A DNA stretch of 19,976 bases, taken from assembly GCA_003555285.1 (NCBI GenBank), contig PWGH01000183.1, positions 1 through 19,976 on the forward strand, in the 5' to 3' direction. Below are positions 1 through 7,457 of the stretch, one piece after another. This DNA is from Thioalkalivibrio sp. GTDB lineage: Bacteria > Pseudomonadota > Gammaproteobacteria > Ectothiorhodospirales > Ectothiorhodospiraceae. The position numbers were made by a program, and so were the translations under genes. The notes beneath the pieces were generated by a model, which was not told the DNA's origin, searched no databases, and was given only the letters and a program-made list of their open reading frames with translations. Each line of letters starts with the position of its first letter. The first letter of the stretch is position 1.

Positions 1-1064
1 AACGCGCCGAGGGCGTCGTCGCGGGCCGCGAGGGTGTCGGCACCCCTCTCGGCCTGTGTGGCCACCACCACCCGCTCGATCCAGGCGGCGTCCACCCCCA
101 GCCCGAGCGCCGCTGCCCGCGCCTCGGCCAACAGGCCGTCCGCGTCGGCCACCAGCGGATCGTGCCAGGGTGTGCGCCCGCGCAGTTCGACCCGACACGC
201 GAGGAGGCGCCCGTCGGCCTCCGTTCGCGACACCCGCTCGAGGCCGACGCGGATGCGCTCGACCACCTCGGCGCGACCGGCCGCCCCCTCGACCGACACC
301 GACACCCGATTCCAGCGCACCACGTCGCACGGTTGCAGGGTCACGTCGGTGACGGCGCCGTCCGCCACCGAGACCAGCACGGCACCCTTGGCCCCGGTTT
401 CGCGGATATGGCGTCCCTGCAGATTGCCCGGAAAGACCACATGCGGATGCCGGGACAGAATCTGGTACTGATGCACGTGCCCCAGGGCCCAGTAGTCGTA
501 GCCCTTGGCCTTCAAGTCCTGCAGCGAACAGGGGGCATAGTTCTCGTGGCCACCAAGCCCACCGAGCCCGGTGTGCAGCACGCCGATGTTGAACCGGGCG
601 GCCTCGGCCGGCGGGTAGCCGGGCACCAGGTTGTCCCGTACCTCGCGCTGCTTGAAGCTCTGGCCGTGCAGGACGACATCCAGCGCGTCCAGGCGCAGGC
701 TTTCGGCGGCGCGGGCATCGAACACCCGGACGTTTTCGGGCAAGGCCAGGCTGCGGGTGATCTGGCTCTGGGCGTCGTGGTTGCCGCGCACCAGGAAAAC
801 TGCAATCCCGGCGGCCTGCAGGCGCCCCATCTGTGCGGCGAAGAACAGACCCGTGCGGTAGTCGCGCCAATCGCCGTCGTAGAGATCGCCGGCAATGATC
901 AGGAAATCCACCCGGTGTTCGAGCGCCGCGTCGATCAGCCTCCCGAAGGCCTCCCGGGTCGCGCCTCGAATGCGCTGCGCGGCGCTGCCCTCCTGCCCGT
1001 GCAGACCGCGCAAGGGGCTGTCGAGGTGGATATCCGCGGCATGCAAGAAGCGAAAGGACGCCAA
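1..1064 (-). CDS. sbcD: SbcD/YhaO-like metallophosphoesterase DNA repair nuclease (3' end cut by window edge)
   Basis: Reading the reverse strand from a TTG at 1064 gives an open frame of about 354 codons that runs off the left edge. The start is supported by AGGAGA at 1072-1077, seven bases upstream; no ATG fits the conserved N-terminus (LASFRFLHAADIHLDSP). All calcineurin-like phosphoesterase motifs are visible: D11-x-H13, GDLYD at 59-63, GNHD at 94-97 and GHVH at 195-198. This is the Mre11/SbcD family, manganese-dependent nucleases that pair with an SMC-like ATPase (SbcC or YhaN) to process DNA ends. The partner would be expected just beyond the left edge, which I cannot see. The match looks closer to the YhaO-type branch than to classical E. 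coli SbcD, so the symbol is tentative. The gene lies 39 bp downstream of the HAD phosphatase gene on the same strand and could be co-transcribed with it. Confidence 0.9.
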   Translation of the reverse strand, partial: MASFRFLHAADIHLDSPLRGLHGQEGSAAQRIRGATREAFGRLIDAALEHRVDFLIIAGDLYDGDWRDYRTGLFFAAQMGRLQAAGIAVFLVRGNHDAQSQITRSLALPENVRVFDARAAESLRLDALDVVLHGQSFKQREVRDNLVPGYPPAEAARFNIGVLHTGLGGLGGHENYAPCSLQDLKAKGYDYWALGHVHQYQILSRHPHVVFPGNLQGRHIRETGAKGAVLVSVADGAVTDVTLQPCDVVRWNRVSVSVEGAAGRAEVVERIRVGLERVSRTEADGRLLACRVELRGRTPWHDPLVADADGLLAEARAAALGLGVDAAWIERVVVATQAERGADTLAARDDALGA

Positions 1065-1103
1065 ACGTGTGTCTCCTGATCCCTCGCGATCCCGACCGGC
1101 GGG

Positions 1104-1916
1104 CTAGTTCTCGACGAAGACCCCATAGTGATAGGCGCCTTCGATCACCCCACCCGTATAGTAGCCGTTCAGGCCCTGGCAACCGCCCTGGGCGAAATAA
1201 ACCTGCAGCGCAGGGTTCGCCGCCATCGCCTCCCGAACCTTGGCGACCAGCTGCGCATCAGCGTTGCGCACCAGCACCCCGGCGAAACCAGCGGTCAACG
1301 GATCGATGTCGTTGCCGCTGTCGCCGCAAAACACCACATCCGGCTTGTTCGCGCCGAGTTCCTGGCTTACATACTCCAGCGCGGTCTGCTTGGTGGCGCT
1401 GTGGGGCAGGAAATCGAGCAGGCCCACGCCGGCCTGGGAATCGAAGCTGTAGATGATCGCTTCGTCGAAGCGGCCCTCGACCCGTTCCCGCACCGCCGTC
1501 AGGATGGCCTCGTGGTCTTCATGCTCGACGTAGTAGCTTTGCTTGAACGGCCCGCAGTGTTCCGGTTCCTGCTCGGTCAGGCCGGGCAGGCCCGCCACCG
1601 CCTCGCGGATCGCGGCGCGATCCCAACGGGGGCTGCTGCGATGCACGTGCGCCTCCCAGCCCTCGTGCGCGACCCAGCCCGCCGGCGTGTGGCGGCGGAT
1701 GGTCGTGCCGACGTCACCGATCAGGATGTGCGGATGCCGGACCCCGTATTCGGCGATCGCCCGCTCGGCCAGATCCAGATTCCGGCCGGTGACATAGATC
1801 ACAAAGACCTCGTGGCGTTCGGTCAGGTCGTTGAACCGGTCGATGGCATCGGGATCAGGGGGCCAGTGGCCATTCGGCAGCAGGGTTCGGTCCAGGTCGG
1901 TCGCAAGAATTCTCAT
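1104..1916 (-). CDS. HAD-superfamily phosphatase, sucrose-6-phosphate phosphatase type
   Basis: This 270-residue soluble protein has all HAD motifs: DLD at 7-9 (nucleophile D7, acid/base D9), VTGRN at 42-46, K176 in the ATKQTALEYV segment, and CGDSGND at 197-203. The TGR motif, the DVGTTI segment and the GDSGNDI motif match the Cof/sucrose-phosphate phosphatase branch (PF05116), which removes phosphate from sucrose-6F-phosphate or related glycosyl phosphates. Its ATG overlaps the TGA of the upstream GH13_18 gene (ATGA), so the two are very probably translationally coupled and act in one pathway. Mannosyl- or glucosyl-3-phosphoglycerate phosphatase is an alternative activity. The family assignment is firm; the substrate is inferred. 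Confidence 0.9.
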   Translation of the reverse strand: MRILATDLDRTLLPNGHWPPDPDAIDRFNDLTERHEVFVIYVTGRNLDLAERAIAEYGVRHPHILIGDVGTTIRRHTPAGWVAHEGWEAHVHRSSPRWDRAAIREAVAGLPGLTEQEPEHCGPFKQSYYVEHEDHEAILTAVRERVEGRFDEAIIYSFDSQAGVGLLDFLPHSATKQTALEYVSQELGANKPDVVFCGDSGNDIDPLTAGFAGVLVRNADAQLVAKVREAMAANPALQVYFAQGGCQGLNGYYTGGVIEGAYHYGVFVEN

Positions 1917-3697
1917 AACATGGATTTCGCAGTTTGGACGGGGGTATCGAAGCGCAGCAGCAGGGTTTCGCCGTCGCCCTCGCCCTGGTGGATCGTGAAG
2001 CCGTGATCGCGCAGGTCGGCCTTCAGCGTGAGCACGTCATCCTGATGACGCCAGCACAGGTGCAGGTGCTGCGCATCGGTCGGCAGCACGGTCATCGTGC
2101 CGGCAAAGACCGGCGACTGGTTGCGCAATTTGATCAGCTGAAGCTGATTCTGGACCACCGGCCAGTCCAGCCGGGCCTCGACCTCCTCCAGGCTCAGGTT
2201 GGTGCGGTTGATCTCCTTGTGCCCGGCCGCGCCGCCCGCATCGGCCGCCGCGTAGTCGTTGCGACCGGCGAACAGATCCAGATACCACACCTGCGGGATG
2301 CCGGGCATGAACATCTGGATCGCGCGGGCCAGAAGCAGCTTCTGCTCGTCTTCGCCGAGCGCGCTGAAATAGGTCGCGTTGACCTGGTAATAGGCGATCT
2401 TGCGGCCATCGGAACCGAACAGGTTCTTGACCCGTCCGCCCCGGGCGACGATCCGTTCCATCGCCGTCTCGATCTGCTCGTCGCTCAACAACCCCGGGCT
2501 CCAGACCCCGCCGATCGCCTTGCCCTTCAGGTCGAGCATCGGGATGCCATCGTGGCAGCCGAGCATGTTGATCGTCTTCAGTCCCTTCTCCTGGATCTCC
2601 ACGATCCAACGCGCCAACGCGTCGTTGCACCCGCGGTCGAGTGCATCGATCACCAGGCCGGGAAAGAAGAAGTCGTAGATGGGAAAGCCCTGCCCCGCCA
2701 CCTCTTCGTGCAGCCGGGTGCCGTACTCGGCGTGCACCTCGGGAAAGATGATCAGGTCGTACTTGCGCGCAATGCCCTTCAGCCGTTCGAGGTAGTCCCA
2801 GGTGCCGGGCCGATTGAAGAAGTTCGGCTCACCCGGCGCCTTGTGCAGGTAGGCGAAGGCGTCCAGGCGGATGATCTTGGCGCCGTAATCCCGAAGCTTT
2901 TTCAGCGTCTCGTCGTAGAATTCCCAGACCGTCTCCGAACGCGCGTTCAGATCCATCTGCCCCAGGTACTCCCGCTTGTGGCAGAGCACCTCGAGGACCG
3001 GGTACTTGAACGGGGTGAGCGGCCCCAGATCGAGTTCCTCCGGGTCTTCGTGGCTGCCGAGCGCGTGCTGCACGGCCTCGGCGATCTCCTGCGCCTGGGC
3101 CGGCGTCAGCCCCTCGATCGCCAGGAAATCCTCCGCGGCAATCTCGCCGAAGGTGACCTCTTGATAGAACGTGTTCCAGTACAGCTTGCAGGCGCCATCC
3201 GGAAAACGGACCTTCAGGATCGGCAGATCGGGCTTGCGCATGAACAGCTTTTGCAGATGTTCGGGGTTCGGCGTCACCCGGCCATCCGGACCCTCGGCGC
3301 CGTGCGCACGCCAGAATTCGTTCCAGTCGACGAAGAAATCCTTGTACGGCGACTCATTGCCGTGCAGCAGCAGGTCCTGGAACTGCGGTGAGCGCACCGA
3401 CAGGTGGTTCAGCACCAGGTCGAGCTTGAACAGGATCTGCAGCCGGTCCAGCTGCTCCAGATCCTCGCGGGTCACCAGCGCCTCGTTGAGGTCGTAATCG
3501 ATGATCGAAAAGCCGCGATCGAGGTCGCTGTTGAAGAAGGTGGGCAGGATGTAGAACAGCGAGAACGCGCCCTCGAGTTCTGGGCGCTTCAGCAGCGCCA
3601 CCACGTCGGCCAGGCGTTCGCCGATGCTGTCCGGATAGGCGTTCAGCATCACGCCACGGGGCAGGGTCGGCTGGCGGGTCACGGCCTCTTCACGCAT
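1913..3697 (-). CDS. GH13_18 glycoside phosphorylase, sucrose-phosphorylase-like
   Basis: I start this 594-residue protein at 3697 because AAGAGG (3704-3709) sits six bases upstream; in-frame ATGs at 3712 and 3808 lack a comparable site. Conserved GH13 regions are VLNH at 95-98, RLDAFAY with nucleophile D279, FPEVHAEYG with acid/base E320, and GCHDGIPMLDL with transition-state D383. The N-terminal RGVMLNAYPDSIG and the QVNATYFSALGEDEQ and GIPQVWYLDLFAGRND segments identify subfamily GH13_18. These enzymes reversibly phosphorolyse a glucoside to alpha-glucose-1-phosphate and an acceptor: sucrose, sucrose-6F-phosphate, glucosylglycerate or glucosylglycerol. Bifidobacterial sucrose phosphorylase is about 500 residues. 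This protein is longer, partly because of extra sequence around residues 187-236 between the acceptor-loop region and the nucleophile strand. The acceptor cannot be read from sequence by eye. No signal peptide is present, so it is cytoplasmic. Confidence 0.92.
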   Translation of the reverse strand: MREEAVTRQPTLPRGVMLNAYPDSIGERLADVVALLKRPELEGAFSLFYILPTFFNSDLDRGFSIIDYDLNEALVTREDLEQLDRLQILFKLDLVLNHLSVRSPQFQDLLLHGNESPYKDFFVDWNEFWRAHGAEGPDGRVTPNPEHLQKLFMRKPDLPILKVRFPDGACKLYWNTFYQEVTFGEIAAEDFLAIEGLTPAQAQEIAEAVQHALGSHEDPEELDLGPLTPFKYPVLEVLCHKREYLGQMDLNARSETVWEFYDETLKKLRDYGAKIIRLDAFAYLHKAPGEPNFFNRPGTWDYLERLKGIARKYDLIIFPEVHAEYGTRLHEEVAGQGFPIYDFFFPGLVIDALDRGCNDALARWIVEIQEKGLKTINMLGCHDGIPMLDLKGKAIGGVWSPGLLSDEQIETAMERIVARGGRVKNLFGSDGRKIAYYQVNATYFSALGEDEQKLLLARAIQMFMPGIPQVWYLDLFAGRNDYAAADAGGAAGHKEINRTNLSLEEVEARLDWPVVQNQLQLIKLRNQSPVFAGTMTVLPTDAQHLHLCWRHQDDVLTLKADLRDHGFTIHQGEGDGETLLLRFDTPVQTAKSML

Positions 3698-3846
3698 CGG
3701 AATCCTCTTCATTGACGATGGGGTTGCCCGGGCGCAGGGGGGTTGGTCCCGCCCAACGCCTTGATTCAAAGCAGGCCGCAGGGTACTGGTTTTTGCCTGG
3801 ATTCGCACATTCCAGCGCGATCGACCGTTGGCGTTCGCCGAGCCTT

Positions 3847-3862
3847 GCGGCGAATCCGCCGC
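3847..3862 (-). terminator. Short hairpin after the patatin gene
   Basis: GCGGCG and CGCCGC flank a 4-base AATC loop, 15 bp beyond the stop of the patatin-like gene on the minus strand. No T-run follows, so it could be a weak or Rho-assisted terminator or an mRNA 3' end structure. It lies in the 180-bp spacer before the phosphorylase gene. Confidence 0.3.
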
Positions 3863-3877
3863 GCCCCCTCACCGCCG

Positions 3878-4975
3878 TCACGCCCGATGCCGCCGGATGC
3901 GATGGAGCCGGAAGCCCGCGACAGGATCCTCGGCGTCCTGCTGAAGCCGCGCCATCGCCTCGGTCATGTCCTGGGCACCGGCCTCGCGGCGCCGGCACAG
4001 GTTCATCGACGAAAAGTCGAACTGGCTTTCCGGCCCCGTTTCGCCGGAATCCGCCGCATAACTCAGATGCAGCACGGTGGTGGCGCCCCGGCGTGCGGCC
4101 TGCAGGAGTGGCGTCACCGCGGGATCGTCCTGGCGCTCACGCGGGATGTGTTCTGCCGCCACCGCCAGTAGGCGACGTAACGCGTCCTCGCGACCCAGGC
4201 CGTCCAGGGCGCGGTGGGTGGGATTGCTCAACAGCAGATCCCGGAGCCGTTCGGCGGCGCCGTAAAGAGAAGTCGGTCGACCGAGGTCGCGGGCAAACAA
4301 ATCGACCACGAAGCAGACCAGGTCCTGATCGCCCGCCTGATCCGCCAGCACGAGCTCGACCGGTGCATTCGCCGCCAGTCCGCCATCGCCGAGCAACCGA
4401 CCCTCGATCTCGGTCGGCTCGAAGGCCGGCAACAGGCCGCAACTCGCCACCAGATGTGCCGGCTGAATCACATCGGTTTGGGTGTCGAAGATCACCGGCT
4501 CGCCGGTGTCGATATCGGTGGTGATCACACTCACGCGAAGCGCCCCCGCGTTCAAGCGTTCGAAATCCACGAAGCGCTCGAGCCGGCGGATCAGGGGCTT
4601 GAGCTGGTACAGGCCGAGGGCCTCGCCTCGAAGCACTCCGGTGGGGAGTTGGGGCGCGAACAGACCGGCGCGGCCGAGGGTTCGACTCTGCGCGATACTG
4701 AGCCACCCCACGATCTGGCGCCAGGGTCCATACGACGGCAACGACCGGTCGAACGGGGACGGACTCGCCGCCGCCGCCCAGAAGCCGTCGAGCGCAGCAA
4801 TCCGCTGGTCCGGGGCGTTGCCGGCGATGATCGCGGCGTTCACGGCGCCAATCGACGACCCGGCGATCCAGCGCAGGCGCTCGTGGTACCGCGTGCCCAT
4901 CGCGGCAAAGGCGCCGGCTTGATACGCGCCCAGCGCAACGCCGCCTGCGAGGACCATCGCCACCATCTTGGCCAT
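3878..4975 (-). CDS. Patatin-like phospholipase with DUF3734-type C-terminus
   Basis: This 365-residue protein starts at ATG 4975, with AAGGAG six bases upstream. The frame is open for another 51 codons, but that extension lacks family similarity. The patatin hydrolase signature is complete: oxyanion glycine loop GGVALGAYQAG near residues 10-20, nucleophile elbow GSSIGAVNA (G-x-S-x-G), and DGGLAANAP carrying the catalytic Asp. The C-terminal SQFDFSSMNLCRRREAG segment resembles the DUF3734 tail found in many proteobacterial patatins. Such proteins are Ser-Asp dyad lipid acyl hydrolases acting on phospholipids or related esters; the physiological substrate is unknown. There is no obvious signal peptide, as the glycine loop is too close to the N-terminus. 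It is divergent from the AAA+/SPOR gene and upstream of the phosphorylase gene on the same strand. Confidence 0.93.
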   Translation of the reverse strand: MAKMVAMVLAGGVALGAYQAGAFAAMGTRYHERLRWIAGSSIGAVNAAIIAGNAPDQRIAALDGFWAAAASPSPFDRSLPSYGPWRQIVGWLSIAQSRTLGRAGLFAPQLPTGVLRGEALGLYQLKPLIRRLERFVDFERLNAGALRVSVITTDIDTGEPVIFDTQTDVIQPAHLVASCGLLPAFEPTEIEGRLLGDGGLAANAPVELVLADQAGDQDLVCFVVDLFARDLGRPTSLYGAAERLRDLLLSNPTHRALDGLGREDALRRLLAVAAEHIPRERQDDPAVTPLLQAARRGATTVLHLSYAADSGETGPESQFDFSSMNLCRRREAGAQDMTEAMARLQQDAEDPVAGFRLHRIRRHRA

Positions 4976-5315
4976 CCGGATCTCCTTCGCCCCCAATGCG
5001 CAGTGGAGATGTCTGTGGTCCCGATTGGAACCCCGTGCCGCCATGGCGGTTCCCGTAGGGGGCTGCGGTGGAATCGGTATGCGATCGGCCCTTTTCAACG
5101 GTGGTTTCTGGCGCATCCTGCCTTCCAAACCGCAACCCTGACATCGATGACCGGCGATCGTGGGCTCCGGTGGGGCTTTATCGCGTCGAGAACTATCTAA
5201 GGTTCTATATCTTAGGAATTTATTTTATTCTATATTTGGGGTGTGAAGGGGTATGCCAGCCTCACGGTGGCCTTGCCCCCCGGATCCACCGACCCTTGCT
5301 CTTTCGAGAAGCCCA
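4976..5315. promoter_or_regulatory. Divergent intergenic region between patatin and AAA+/SPOR genes
   Basis: This 340-bp stretch holds no gene I can support. Short open frames through it are random GC-rich frames. It must contain promoters for both flanking genes. The only distinct structure is the AT-rich block at about 5190-5240. Part of it (5253-5315) would be coding if the AAA+/SPOR protein started at the upstream ATG 5253. Confidence 0.6.
5197..5236 (+). promoter_or_regulatory. AT-rich promoter/operator candidate upstream of AAA+/SPOR gene
   Basis: An AT-rich run interrupts otherwise GC-rich DNA. It contains an inverted repeat CTAAG (5197-5201) and CTTAG (5211-5215) with a 9-base spacer, followed by a -10-like TATATT at 5231-5236. 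No good -35 hexamer is visible at the right spacing. Either an activator-dependent promoter or a protein-binding site is plausible. Confidence 0.35.
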
Positions 5316-7166
5316 ATGCCTGCACCTGATGCCACCGAGCCGAATGGCACCGTCCTGAGCCAGGCGCATCTGCGTCACCATGGCTTCCAGAGTCAGCCCT
5401 TCGACGGTCTTCCCAATGCGAATTTCGTCTACCGGGATTCGGCGATGGATGTTCAAATCAAGCTGCTGCGGGATCGGCTACGAACCGATGACCGACTGCT
5501 CTTGCTCATCGGGGATCCTGGTGTCGGCAAGAGCACGCACGTGCAGCGTCTGCTCGAGCCGGGCGCCGGTGCGCGGTTCTTCTGCGCCTTCCACGCCCCC
5601 CCCGGCGCGACCTTTGCCGCTATCGAAACGGCGCTGCGCGAGCATTGGACGCTGCCGGCGACGCAGGGGCGCACGGAGATGCCGGTCGCCGAATTCCTGA
5701 GCAGTCTGTGCCGCGAAGAGGAACGCCCGATACTGGTGATCGATGACGCCCATCATCTGGCACCCGCGGTGTTGGCAGCCATCCAGGAGCTTCGTCAGGA
5801 GGTACGGCGGCACTGCGGCCGTAGCCCCGGTGTGCTGCTGGCCGGAACCTCCGACCTCGGGCGCCTGATCGAGGCAGGGGTCGATGGCGACGCGGCGGTC
5901 GCAGCGCGAATGGAACTCTTTCTGCAACCCTTGACGAGGGAACAAACCGAGGCCTATCTGCGCCACCGCCTGCAGGCTGCAGGCGCGAAGGCACCGGATC
6001 TACTGGACGGTGCGATCGCCCGCGCCATCCATCAGGAAAGCGCCGGCCACCCCCGCGACATCAATCGCATTGCCAACCGTTACCTGCAAGATCCGGCGAC
6101 GCCGACCGCAACGGCATATACCGTGAGCCCACTGGGCGCCGGCGTTCCTTCCCGGATTTTGGCGCTGCTGCGGAACCCTCGCGCGGCAGGTCTGCTGCTG
6201 GCCGGCGCCCTCGGGGGGCTGGTGCTGCTCGTCTTGATCAGCAGCCTGCCCCGGTTTCCGGATGATTCGGACGCCAGTCGGGCCGCAGCGCTGCCCCTTG
6301 GCGAGGCGACCCTGGCCCCGCCCGCAGAGGAGCCCCGGAAAGCCCCGGTATCGCCGCAGGTTCTGACGTCGGAACCCCAGGCATGGGTGGTCACCGAGGC
6401 GGCTTCGGCCGAGACGTTGGCGCCCGATGCCCCGGCGGCATGGGAGGCCGAGGACGTACCATTATCGCGCCCGCACTCGGGTCTGGTCGCCCTGACGGAG
6501 TCTCTGGCCCTTCCGGATCCGGGAACCGTCCCACACGCGCACCCGGCCTCCGCGCCCGACGCGGCACCCGGGAACCTCGATGCTGCTGACCCGGCCCTGG
6601 CCCGGCGTTCGGAGGTCCCTGGGTCGGGGGCCCCTGGCTCCGAGGTCGCGGGGTCCGAAATCACCAGCTCCGAGGTCTTGAGATCCGACACCGTGCCTAC
6701 CCGCGCCGTCCCAGCCGACACCGCCCCTGCCGTCCCTGTTGCAACCGTCAGCGTCCGGGTCGAATCGGCACCGGCGGCATCCACCGAAGCCGAACCGGAA
6801 CCGTCGCAACCGCAGCCGCTGGCACAACCGCCAGCCTCGAAAGCCAACCCAGCAACCCCGGCCCGTTTGCAGGAAACGAACTGGCTACGGGATCAGAATG
6901 CCCATCATCTGAGCGTCCAGATTGTGGCCAGCCACGATCTTCAGGCCCTGCAGGAGCTGGCGCGAACGCTGAGGCTGGATGCCGAACTGGCCTGGTTTCA
7001 GACCCGGCGGGAGGGGCGCGACTGGTACACCCTGGTGGTCGGCCCGTACCCGAGCGTGGCGCGGGCGCGTGCAGCGGTCACGGAGTTGCCCGCAGCCGTG
7101 CAGCGCCAGCAACCCTGGGTAAGAAGCTTCGCGTCGATCCACAAGGCCCTGGACGACGCGGATTGA
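5316..7166 (+). CDS. ExeA/DamX-like AAA+ ATPase with transmembrane helix and C-terminal SPOR domain
   Basis: From ATG 5316 this is 616 residues; an in-frame ATG at 5253 would add 21 proline-rich residues with no family character, so I prefer 5316, although its ribosome site (GAGAAG) is modest. The N-terminal half is an ExeA/GspA-type AAA+ domain: Walker A GDPGVGKS at 66-73, Walker B ILVIDDAHH at 139-147, and an ARM-type lid ending in GHPRDINRIANRYL. One hydrophobic helix spans about 290-312. A long Pro/Ala/Ser/Glu-rich linker (about 313-528) follows, then a SPOR domain (about 529-610, LSVQIVASHDLQALQ to the end). SPOR domains bind denuded septal peptidoglycan, so the protein likely sits in the inner membrane with the ATPase in the cytoplasm and SPOR in the periplasm, acting in cell division like DamX. 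It is not next to aroKB or dam as DamX often is. Confidence 0.9.
   Translation: MPAPDATEPNGTVLSQAHLRHHGFQSQPFDGLPNANFVYRDSAMDVQIKLLRDRLRTDDRLLLLIGDPGVGKSTHVQRLLEPGAGARFFCAFHAPPGATFAAIETALREHWTLPATQGRTEMPVAEFLSSLCREEERPILVIDDAHHLAPAVLAAIQELRQEVRRHCGRSPGVLLAGTSDLGRLIEAGVDGDAAVAARMELFLQPLTREQTEAYLRHRLQAAGAKAPDLLDGAIARAIHQESAGHPRDINRIANRYLQDPATPTATAYTVSPLGAGVPSRILALLRNPRAAGLLLAGALGGLVLLVLISSLPRFPDDSDASRAAALPLGEATLAPPAEEPRKAPVSPQVLTSEPQAWVVTEAASAETLAPDAPAAWEAEDVPLSRPHSGLVALTESLALPDPGTVPHAHPASAPDAAPGNLDAADPALARRSEVPGSGAPGSEVAGSEITSSEVLRSDTVPTRAVPADTAPAVPVATVSVRVESAPAASTEAEPEPSQPQPLAQPPASKANPATPARLQETNWLRDQNAHHLSVQIVASHDLQALQELARTLRLDAELAWFQTRREGRDWYTLVVGPYPSVARARAAVTELPAAVQRQQPWVRSFASIHKALDDAD
6609..6698 (+). 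repeat. In-frame 15-bp tandem repeat in the linker of the AAA+/SPOR gene
   Basis: Six consecutive degenerate 15-bp units encode SEVPG, SGAPG, SEVAG, SEITS, SEVLR and SDTVP. Each unit begins TCG or TCC. The period is a multiple of three, so unit loss or gain would keep the frame and only change linker length. Confidence 0.7.
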
Positions 7167-7170
7167 CACC

Positions 7171-7203
7171 CAGACGCGCCGCCAGGCACAGGCCGCGCGT
7201 CTG
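7171..7203. terminator. Inverted repeat between convergent AAA+/SPOR gene and tRNA-Cys
   Basis: CAGACGCGC (7171-7179) and GCGCGTCTG (7195-7203) form a 9-bp stem around a 15-base loop, 5 bp after the AAA+/SPOR stop and 12 bp beyond the 3' end of tRNA-Cys. It could end transcription from both sides, but no T-run is present on either strand. Confidence 0.4.
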
Positions 7204-7214
7204 ATCGGGAGGAT

Positions 7215-7288
7215 TGGAGGCTGGGGTCGGAATCGAACCGGCGTACACGGCTTTGCAGGCCGCTGCATAACCACTCTGCCACCCAGCC
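7215..7288 (-). tRNA. tRNA-Cys (GCA), CCA encoded
   Basis: The reverse strand folds as a cloverleaf with acceptor GGCTGGG/CCCAGCC, discriminator T and encoded CCA (7215-7217). The anticodon loop CTGCAAA (anticodon GCA) is closed by GCGGC/GCCGT, and the T-loop is TTCGATT. The T-stem GCCGG/CCGAC contains one C-A mismatch (about positions 50-64), which is slightly unusual. It follows tRNA-Gly on the same strand, 77 bp downstream, as in the Gly-Cys-Leu tRNA operons of gammaproteobacteria; no tRNA-Leu follows here. Confidence 0.96.
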
Positions 7289-7333
7289 GGGTGAAGCATC
7301 GCCCGGCACGCGGGGAGCATGCCGGAAACAGAA

Positions 7334-7354
7334 AACCCCGGTGGTACCGGGGTT
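7334..7354 (-). terminator. Hairpin between tRNA-Gly and tRNA-Cys
   Basis: A perfect 9-bp stem (AACCCCGGT at 7334-7342 paired with ACCGGGGTT at 7346-7354) surrounds a 3-base loop. On the minus strand it is followed by TTTTC, so it resembles a weak intrinsic terminator. It may instead be a processing signal or partial attenuator in the tRNA-Gly to tRNA-Cys transcript, because tRNA-Cys has no obvious promoter of its own. Confidence 0.5.
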
Positions 7355-7365
7355 CGAAAACCAAT

Positions 7366-7440
7366 TGGAGCGGGAAACGAGATTCGAACTCGCGACCCCA
7401 ACCTTGGCAAGGTTGTGCTCTACCACTGAGCTATTCCCGC
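7366..7440 (-). tRNA. tRNA-Gly (GCC), CCA encoded
   Basis: The reverse strand folds with acceptor GCGGGAA/TTCCCGC, D-stem GCTC/GAGC, anticodon loop TTGCCAA (anticodon GCC) closed by CAACC/GGTTG, T-arm GCGAG-TTCGAAT-CTCGT, discriminator T and encoded CCA (7366-7368). It is nearly identical to the standard bacterial tRNA-Gly(GCC), with a D-loop one base shorter than in E. coli. It is preceded by a strong sigma70-like promoter. Confidence 0.98.
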
Positions 7441-7457
7441 CCGACTTCAAGCCGCGT

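Noticed and set aside
1934..3391. A 485-codon plus-strand frame opposite the phosphorylase gene
   Set aside because: It is antisense to the GH13_18 enzyme, whose motifs are intact. The composition (Gln, Val, Leu, Arg, His) is that of a shadow frame.
6080..6847. A 255-codon minus-strand Ala/Gly/Ser-rich frame opposite the AAA+/SPOR linker
   Set aside because: It is the antisense of a low-complexity Pro/Ala/Ser linker. The SPOR and AAA+ domains on the plus strand fix the true frame.
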